Assembly: GCA_963750395.1 (NCBI GenBank)
Contig: CAVVQM010000010.1
Location: forward strand, 599,282 to 663,281
DNA length: 64,000 nt
Direction of reading: 5' to 3'
From: JADJPO01 sp963750395
Lineage (GTDB): Bacteria; Actinomycetota; Actinomycetes; Actinomycetales; Kineosporiaceae
Part shown: positions 63,686 to 64,000 of the stretch, piece after piece
How positions within the stretch are numbered: the first letter of the stretch is position 1
How the letters are laid out: each line of letters begins with the position of its first letter
Notes under the pieces: model-generated
Seen by the model: only the letters and a program-made list of their open reading frames with translations
What the model was told of the DNA's origin: nothing
Database searches by the model: none
Position numbers and translations under genes: made by a program

Positions 63686-64000
63686 TCAGCCTGCCCGGAG
63701 GCTGAGTTCGTTGCCGTCCGGGTCGGCCAGCTCGACCCCGTTAGCCAGGTAGCCGATGCGGGTGGCGCCGAGCGAAATGAGTCGTTCCGCCTCGGTGCCG
63801 GTGTGATCGGTAACGAGGTCGAAGCGCTGCCGGTTCGGTCCGAGCTTGGACGTGATCGGCGGGCCGCCCCACGAGACCTTGGTGCCGCCGAGCGTCGACT
63901 GGATAGCGGTCTCCTCGTTTTCGTCCCACACCAGCGGCCAGGCCAGTGCGTCGCGCCAGAACAGGCCCACATCCCTGTTTCCGTCACAGGTGACCTCGCC
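63686..64000 (-). CDS. VOC/glyoxalase-like protein, 5'-partial
   Basis: The frame is open to the right edge of the window, so the N-terminus is missing; 104 codons are visible. GLFWRDALAWPLVWDENEE, RFDLVTDHTGTEAERL and the C-terminal ELADPDGNELSL are typical of the vicinal oxygen chelate fold, the last containing the metal-ligand Glu region. Members include dioxygenases, glyoxalases and resistance proteins; this one cannot be placed further. Same strand as DUF5655. Confidence 0.82.
   Translation of the reverse strand, partial: GEVTCDGNRDVGLFWRDALAWPLVWDENEETAIQSTLGGTKVSWGGPPITSKLGPNRQRFDLVTDHTGTEAERLISLGATRIGYLANGVELADPDGNELSLRAG

Overview
This 64 kb window is high-GC bacterial chromosome with actinobacterial character. 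Supporting signs are the accA3-type biotin carboxylase, the cysteine-less LpdA quinone reductase, a mycothiol-type maleylpyruvate isomerase-family protein, the nucleoside-salvage gene order (lpdA, purine nucleoside phosphorylase, pmmB, deoC, add, deoA, cdd), and frequent GTG starts with strong AGGAGG ribosome binding sites. The genus cannot be named from the sequence. No rRNA, tRNA or CRISPR was recognised.

Layout. 1-5.5 kb: an amide/urea channel (5' cut by the window edge), formamidase, a UreG-like GTPase, FdhD and an acyl-CoA ligase; the first four read as a formamide-to-formate module. 5.8-8.6 kb: a flavin monooxygenase and a LuxR regulator with 14-bp-spaced direct repeats upstream. 9-14.7 kb: a DUF4921 protein, Maf, a GGDEF/EAL protein and an unusual tandem (eukaryote-like) phosphofructokinase. 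14.8-21.7 kb: acyl-CoA catabolism (carboxyltransferase, acyl-CoA dehydrogenase, MerR regulator with operator), a membrane-anchored EEP protein, thioredoxin and acyl-CoA carboxylase alpha. 21.7-29.2 kb: flavodoxin-like protein, a repeat block, lpdA, gamma-glutamylcyclotransferase, PNP, an orphan solute-binding lipoprotein, pmmB and deoC. 29.2-37.3 kb: methyltransferases, an ABC exporter with divergent MarR, two aldehyde dehydrogenase genes and a TetR/isomerase pair. 37.4-47.1 kb: add, rhodanese, two DUF202 proteins, deoA, cdd and a BMP-type nucleoside ABC importer. 47.3-60.8 kb: amidohydrolase, FkbM methyltransferase, a methylmalonyl-CoA-mutase-family protein, GDP-mannose synthesis genes (manC, manA), YihY, a 2H phosphoesterase, trpS, an S51-peptidase/CysRS-tail fusion and the GDYXXLXY/DUF2157 pair. 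60.8-64 kb: a gene-poor stretch, TetR, a lower-GC methyltransferase in what looks like an integron gene cassette with a well-formed attC site, DUF5655 and a partial VOC protein.

How the genes fit together. Nucleosides imported by the BMP system would be deaminated (add, cdd), phosphorolysed (deoA, PNP), isomerised (a phosphopentomutase-like PmmB) and cleaved by DeoC to acetaldehyde, which the adjacent aldehyde dehydrogenase could oxidise. ManA and ManC supply GDP-mannose.

Two caveats. First, ten genes (pmmB, add, one DUF202 gene, deoA, cdd, two permeases, the importer ATPase, the BMP protein and manC) carry single-base frameshifts, nearly all +1, most densely at 39.8-46.8 kb. The frames resume with conserved sequence, so consensus error is more likely than decay; they are entered as pseudogenes with the break points given. 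Second, all functional names rest on motif and family recognition by eye, without searches.
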